In this document: positions 62,617 to 64,000 of the stretch, piece by piece
How positions within the stretch are numbered: position 1 is the first letter of the stretch
How the letters are laid out: each line of letters starts with the position of its first letter
Source: Candidatus Endomicrobiellum meruensis
GTDB lineage: Bacteria; Elusimicrobiota; Endomicrobiia; Endomicrobiales; Endomicrobiaceae
Direction: 5' to 3'
DNA: 64,000 bases
NCBI GenBank assembly: GCA_031282625.1
Contig: JAITDI010000017.1
Coordinates: 1-64,000 of the forward strand
Made by a program: the position numbers and the translations under genes
The notes under the pieces: generated by a model
Databases searched by the model: none
Seen by the model: the letters and a program-made list of their open reading frames with translations, nothing else
What the model was told of the DNA's origin: nothing

Positions 62617-63702
62617 ATGAACGGAATATTAAAGACAAAGCGATTTTTAACATTGGTGTTTTTGTGTCTTATTTTTTTTGTAAGCTGCACGCATAGTTAT
62701 AAAGAAAACAAAGTTTGCAATCAGTTATTTAAATCTCAAATTAGAACAGCCAAAATGTTCCTTAAAGCAACTGAAGTTCGTCTAGCTAACGCTAAGGCGA
62801 AATTAGAAGTTAATAAAAAATTTTATGATAATAGTAAAGAAATGGAAGGTTTTAAGTCTAACCCCGAATGTCTTAAAGCTATGAGAGACGTATTAGTAGA
62901 GTCTCAAAAGTCCCATGTCGTTTGGAGTAAAGTCGCCGTTAAAATTGCCAAAGAAAATGTTAATATTGCAAAAAAGAGGGGTCCAGTTTTTGCAGAAATT
63001 ACCAAGAATTATATTGGATTTGACAGAAACATAGGCAATACCGATAATGCAAAGACGGAAGATAGTGCAAGTGTGGAAAGGTTTAAGACAAACAAGGAAA
63101 ATGAAAAGTGTGTCAGATTGTTTGATTCTCAAGTAGAAGCTATTGAGATTTTTCTTAAGTATTTTGAACAGAACCTAGAGGTTATAGAGAAAAAATTTAA
63201 AATGGGAACATTTGATATGGATGTTGATGAACCTGACCTAGAGAAAGAGCTAGAGAAAATTGACTCAAGTCTTTTAGAGAGTGAAAAAAAATTAACCAAA
63301 GCCAAAGTAGAACTTGCCAAAGCATGTCTTAAATCGGCAAAAGCGGGCAATGTTGCTTTTGAAGAAATTGCTAAAATTCTACCGAAAAATTCTATTTATG
63401 TACTAGAAAATATATTTACTGTAAAAACAATTGACGATTACGATGGTCTTATCAAATTCACAAAGGATGTTATAAAGTACTCAAAAGATAAAGTTAGAAA
63501 GTCTCAAGATGAACTTAAGTCACTACGAGCTTATATCAAAGATGTTGAAAATAATGCAAAAAGTAATGTAGAAGCGATTGACATTTTGAAATATAGACTA
63601 AAAGTGGTTGAGATGCAAGTAAATAATCTTGAACTCAATGTAAAACGAGGGGAAGTTTTCTTAAAAATCTTAAACCAAGAAAGAAAAAGAGGTAAACTAT
63701 AA
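62617..63702 (+). CDS. Lipoprotein with internally duplicated helical domain
   Basis: A 361-residue predicted lipoprotein: signal helix FLTLVFLCLIFFVSC with a lipobox cysteine near residue 24. The rest is almost all charged helix, likely coiled coil. Two related halves can be seen. KVCNQLFKSQIRTAKMFLKA (about 33-52) matches KCVRLFDSQVEAIEIFLKYF (about 164). Likewise VLVESQKSHVVWSKVAVKIA is similar in layout to SLLESEKKLTKAKVELAKAC. A third helical stretch follows (FTKDVIKYSKDKVRKSQDEL). Function unknown; likely periplasmic or surface. The ribosome binding site is poor. Confidence 0.7.
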   Translation: MNGILKTKRFLTLVFLCLIFFVSCTHSYKENKVCNQLFKSQIRTAKMFLKATEVRLANAKAKLEVNKKFYDNSKEMEGFKSNPECLKAMRDVLVESQKSHVVWSKVAVKIAKENVNIAKKRGPVFAEITKNYIGFDRNIGNTDNAKTEDSASVERFKTNKENEKCVRLFDSQVEAIEIFLKYFEQNLEVIEKKFKMGTFDMDVDEPDLEKELEKIDSSLLESEKKLTKAKVELAKACLKSAKAGNVAFEEIAKILPKNSIYVLENIFTVKTIDDYDGLIKFTKDVIKYSKDKVRKSQDELKSLRAYIKDVENNAKSNVEAIDILKYRLKVVEMQVNNLELNVKRGEVFLKILNQERKRGKL

Positions 63703-63823
63703 GAAAAGCGAGACAAAGATTGCCTTGATTTTTACACATATGTTTTAAAAAAGTTGCAAAAAACGCAACTATCTTTTGTATCCACACGATAAAGTCAGGT
63801 GCTACAGGGCTTTTGTAATTTGC

Positions 63824-63829
63824 TATAAT
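63824..63829 (+). promoter_or_regulatory. -10 box before tRNA-Val
   Basis: A perfect TATAAT eleven bases before the tRNA gene. The transcript would start almost at the mature 5' end. No clear -35 is seen. Confidence 0.5.
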
Positions 63830-63840
63830 TCTCATGTTGC

Positions 63841-63915
63841 GGGTAGTTAGCTCAGCGGAAGAGCGTTCGCCTCACACGCGAGAGGTCGCAGGTTCAAACC
63901 CTGCACTACCCACCA
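63841..63915 (+). tRNA. tRNA-Val (CAC anticodon)
   Basis: A complete cloverleaf: acceptor GGGTAGT/ACTACCC, D-arm TAGCTCAGCGGAAGAGC, anticodon loop CTCACAC (anticodon CAC, valine), T-arm GGTTCAAACCC. The terminal CCA is encoded here (63913-63915), unlike the tRNA at 61850. Confidence 0.95.
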
Positions 63916-64000
63916 GAATAGTAAAAAGCAGAATAATCAACAACAAAATCGTCGGAATAATAGAGAATAAAGCGGATGGAATTTTGACTAAACTGCTGAT
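63916..64000. other. Window end, no feature seen
   Basis: The last 85 bases contain no complete gene or clear signal; a coding frame starting outside cannot be excluded. Confidence 0.3.

Noticed and set aside
1-64000. CRISPR array, prophage or insertion sequence
   Set aside because: No regularly spaced repeats, phage structural genes or transposase genes were seen.

Overview
The window is a 64 kb piece of an AT-rich bacterial chromosome with short intergenic gaps, strong co-directional operons (almost everything on +) and a scatter of visibly decaying genes. It has a Gram-negative cell envelope (TolC-type outer-membrane factor, LpxL-like acyltransferase, lipoprotein), an obligately fermentative energy metabolism (AdhE, AckA, [FeFe] hydrogenase, electron-bifurcating-type Etf/acyl-CoA dehydrogenase), a DapL-type lysine route and many pseudogenes. 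This fits a reduced-genome Elusimicrobiota/Endomicrobium-like bacterium (for example a termite-gut flagellate symbiont). The assignment is my inference from gene content; no 16S rRNA gene is present.

Layout. 1-2.6 kb: end of a sensor histidine kinase, a DapL-like aminotransferase with a strong terminator, and a rotted minus-strand gene. 2.6-10.1 kb: queF, then division/cell-wall genes murC-murB-ddl-ftsQ-ftsA-ftsZ-pgeF. 10.4-20.2 kb: aromatic amino-acid operon pheA-(hisC remnant)-aroF-tyrA-aroA interrupted by a restriction-modification pair, running on into plsC-ispH-rpsA. 20.4-28.3 kb: envelope genes (secreted glycoside-hydrolase-like protein, TolC-like protein, frameshifted RND pump without an adaptor gene, GH57-like secreted protein). 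28.6-35.1 kb: coaD, a pseudopilin and prepilin peptidase, and a glycan-assembly block (O-antigen-ligase-like, flippase-like, WecA/MraY-like, UGM-like flavoprotein). 35.1-36.6 kb: poor region with minus-strand broken genes, including a histidine-rich secreted protein interrupted by TGA. 36.6-44.5 kb: ackA, then the fatty-acid operon DUF177-rpmF-plsX-fabH-fabD-fabG-acpP-fabF-rnc. 44.5-52.2 kb: acyl-CoA dehydrogenase-EtfB-EtfA(ferredoxin-fused), adhE and a monomeric [FeFe] hydrogenase. 52.2-55.6 kb: a three-gene set (epimerase/reductase, serine-palmitoyltransferase-like enzyme, GNAT acyltransferase) that matches the known bacterial ceramide pathway. 55.6-61.8 kb: two small proteins, smc, a DUF362/ferredoxin protein and an LpxL-like acyltransferase. 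61.8-64 kb: two tRNA genes flanking small secreted proteins, one of them again TGA-interrupted.

How it fits together. The cell-wall, fatty-acid and glycan genes form an envelope-building theme. The fab operon makes the acyl-ACP that PlsX, the LpxL-like protein and the candidate ceramide genes would draw on. The Etf/acyl-CoA dehydrogenase complex, AdhE and the hydrogenase together dispose of reducing equivalents as ethanol, reduced acyl-CoA and H2. The most interesting candidate system is the putative sphingolipid cluster at 52.2-55.6 kb. Other points of note are the R-M pair inside the aromatic operon, the loss of the operon's aminotransferase, and two secreted-protein genes each broken by a single in-frame TGA.
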